Of a stretch of 6,382 nucleotides of DNA, positions 5,057-6,382 are shown piece by piece. Under the pieces are notes generated by a model. The model did no database searches. It was not told the DNA's origin and saw nothing but the letters and a program-made list of their open reading frames with translations. How positions within the stretch are numbered: position 1 is the stretch's first letter; every line of letters starts with the position of its first letter. Origin of the DNA: an uncultured Kordia sp. (GTDB lineage Bacteria > Bacteroidota > Bacteroidia > Flavobacteriales > Flavobacteriaceae); NCBI GenBank assembly GCA_913054565.1, contig CAJXHW010000106.1, positions 1 through 6,382 on the forward strand. The letters are read 5' to 3'. Made by a program: the position numbers and the translations under genes.

Positions 5057-6328
5057 ATGGCAGTAGATTTACTACTAGGTTTACAATGGGGAGACGAAGG
5101 TAAAGGTAAAATTGTTGACGTCCTTACCGCAAATTATGATATTATTGCACGTTTTCAAGGTGGTCCAAATGCAGGACATACTTTAGAATTTGATGGTATT
5201 AAACACGTTTTAAGAACAATTCCATCTGGAATTTTTCATAAAAAATCAATTAATGTAATTGGTAACGGAGTCGTTATTGATCCAGTAGTTTTTGTTCAAG
5301 AACTTGAAGGTTTAGATCAATTTGATATTGATTACAAGTCAAAATTAATTATTTCTCGCAAAGCACATATCATTTTACCAACACACCGTTTGCTTGATGC
5401 AGCTTCTGAAGCTTCAAAAGGTAAAGCTAAAATTGGCTCTACTTTAAAAGGTATTGGACCAACTTACATGGATAAAACAGGTAGAAATGGTATTAGAATT
5501 GGTGATTTAGAATTATCTGATTGGAAAGAAAAATATAGAAGTCTTGCTAACAAACATGAGGCCATGATTAGCTTTTATAATGTGGATGTACAGTATGACT
5601 TACAGGAAATGGAAGCAGAATTTTTTGCTGCTGTTGAAAAATTAAAAGAATTACAATTTATTGATAGTGAAGAATATTTAAACCAAGCTTTAAAAGCTGG
5701 TAAAACTATTTTAGCAGAAGGTGCTCAAGGTTCTTTATTAGATATTGATTTTGGAACCTATCCTTTTGTAACTTCATCAAATACTACAGCTTCTGGAGCG
5801 TGTACAGGTTTAGGAATTGCACCAAATAAAATTCAAGACGTTTACGGGATATTCAAAGCCTACACCACACGTGTTGGTTCAGGACCTTTTCCTACTGAAT
5901 TATTTGATGATACAGGACTTGAAATGGCTAAAGTTGGTCGTGAATTTGGAGCTGTAACTGGTAGACCAAGACGTTGTGGCTGGTTAGACCTTGTTGCTTT
6001 AAAATATGCTTGTCAAGTGAATGGAGTTACACAATTAATGATGATGAAAGGCGATGTTCTTTCTGGTTTTGATCATTTAGAAGTGTGTACTGCTTACAAC
6101 TATAAGGGTGAAACAATAACGCATTTACCATATAACATTGAACCTGAAAATATCAAACCGATATATACAAAGTTTCCGTGTTGGAAAGAAGATTTAACTA
6201 AAATGACCGAAACAAGTCAATTCCCTAAAGAATTAAACGAGTACATCGCATTTTTAGAAAAAGAACTAGAAATTCCTATTAAAATTGTTTCTGTTGGCCC
6301 AGACAGAACTCAAACAATACACAGATAG
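5057..6328 (+). CDS. purA: Adenylosuccinate synthetase
   Basis: The product is 423 residues, close to the 432 of the E. coli enzyme. It joins IMP and aspartate using GTP to form adenylosuccinate, the first committed step from IMP to AMP, in the cytoplasm. The N-terminal signature GLQWGDEGKGK at 8-18 includes catalytic Asp13, and NAGHT at 38-42 includes catalytic His41. IMP-binding GSTLKGIGP lies at 127-135, followed by EGAQGSLLDIDFGTYPF at 221-237. The aspartate loop TGRPRRCGW at 301-309 has Arg303 and Arg305. Lys331 and Asp333, which recognise guanine in GTP, are present in KGDVLSG, where many bacteria have KLDVLDG. The end carries SVGPDRTQTI at 412-421. No active-site residue appears to be missing. 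The start is the ATG at 5057, supported by the direct fit of the N-terminus to the family. The 21-base gap after fur is CA-rich with no promoter, so it is likely transcribed from the fur promoter. A palindrome about 30 bases after the stop probably ends the transcript. Confidence 0.98.
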   Translation: MAVDLLLGLQWGDEGKGKIVDVLTANYDIIARFQGGPNAGHTLEFDGIKHVLRTIPSGIFHKKSINVIGNGVVIDPVVFVQELEGLDQFDIDYKSKLIISRKAHIILPTHRLLDAASEASKGKAKIGSTLKGIGPTYMDKTGRNGIRIGDLELSDWKEKYRSLANKHEAMISFYNVDVQYDLQEMEAEFFAAVEKLKELQFIDSEEYLNQALKAGKTILAEGAQGSLLDIDFGTYPFVTSSNTTASGACTGLGIAPNKIQDVYGIFKAYTTRVGSGPFPTELFDDTGLEMAKVGREFGAVTGRPRRCGWLDLVALKYACQVNGVTQLMMMKGDVLSGFDHLEVCTAYNYKGETITHLPYNIEPENIKPIYTKFPCWKEDLTKMTETSQFPKELNEYIAFLEKELEIPIKIVSVGPDRTQTIHR

Positions 6329-6355
6329 ATACCAATATCTTTATTAGTATTATAT

Positions 6356-6382
6356 AAAAACGCTTCTCAATTGAGAAGCGTT
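6356..6382 (+). terminator. Probable terminator after purA, cut by the window edge
   Basis: Bases 6359-6382 form a perfect 24-base palindrome, folding as a 10-bp stem (AACGCTTCTC paired with GAGAAGCGTT) around an AATT loop. AAA at 6356-6358 precedes it, so the stem would lengthen if T residues follow. The window ends at the last two T of the stem, exactly where a T-run would begin, so the U-tract itself cannot be seen. Its position 30 bases after the purA stop supports termination, possibly bidirectional. Confidence 0.8.

Overview
The window looks like ordinary chromosome from a member of the Bacteroidota, most likely a marine-type Flavobacteriaceae. Three things point there. The DNA is strongly AT-rich. 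Start codons are preceded by A-rich leaders rather than Shine-Dalgarno sequences. Promoters carry the Bacteroidota -7 box TAnnTTTG (195-202, 4561-4568 and, on the minus strand, 2161-2154). The adjacent spoT, fur and purA genes, and a Fur protein lacking the usual structural-zinc cysteines, fit the same assignment. This is inferred from sequence features, not from a database comparison.

Layout. At the left edge is the 3' end of an unrecognised plus-strand gene (1-184). It is followed by a monocistronic cold-shock-domain gene (240-431) with its own promoter and a perfect hairpin terminator at 450-479. Converging on that terminator from the right is a minus-strand pair: an RhlE-type DEAD-box RNA helicase (2035-740) and, 9 bases downstream of it, a small VF530/DUF2132 protein (730-494). 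A 210-base divergent intergenic region (2036-2245) separates the helicase from the plus-strand series spoT/rel (2246-4450), fur (4592-5035) and purA (5057-6328). fur has its own well-formed promoter just upstream, and purA follows 21 bases later with no visible promoter, so fur-purA is probably one transcript. The window ends inside a perfect palindrome, which is probably the purA terminator.

How the genes relate. The left half is RNA-handling: a cold-shock RNA chaperone and a DEAD-box helicase, the pair typically needed to melt RNA structure in the cold, plus a small conserved basic protein of unknown role. The right half is nutrient stress and purine supply: (p)ppGpp synthesis and hydrolysis, metal-responsive repression, and the first committed step from IMP to AMP. 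PurA is a known (p)ppGpp-inhibited enzyme in E. coli, which gives a biochemical link to SpoT.

I saw no mobile element, CRISPR array, tRNA, rRNA or new defence-like system. The most interesting signals are regulatory. An 11-base motif is shared by the rhlE and fur promoters at nearly the same offset from the -7 box. The rhlE leader appears long and structured. The csp promoter has overlapping -24/-12-like and -7 signals.
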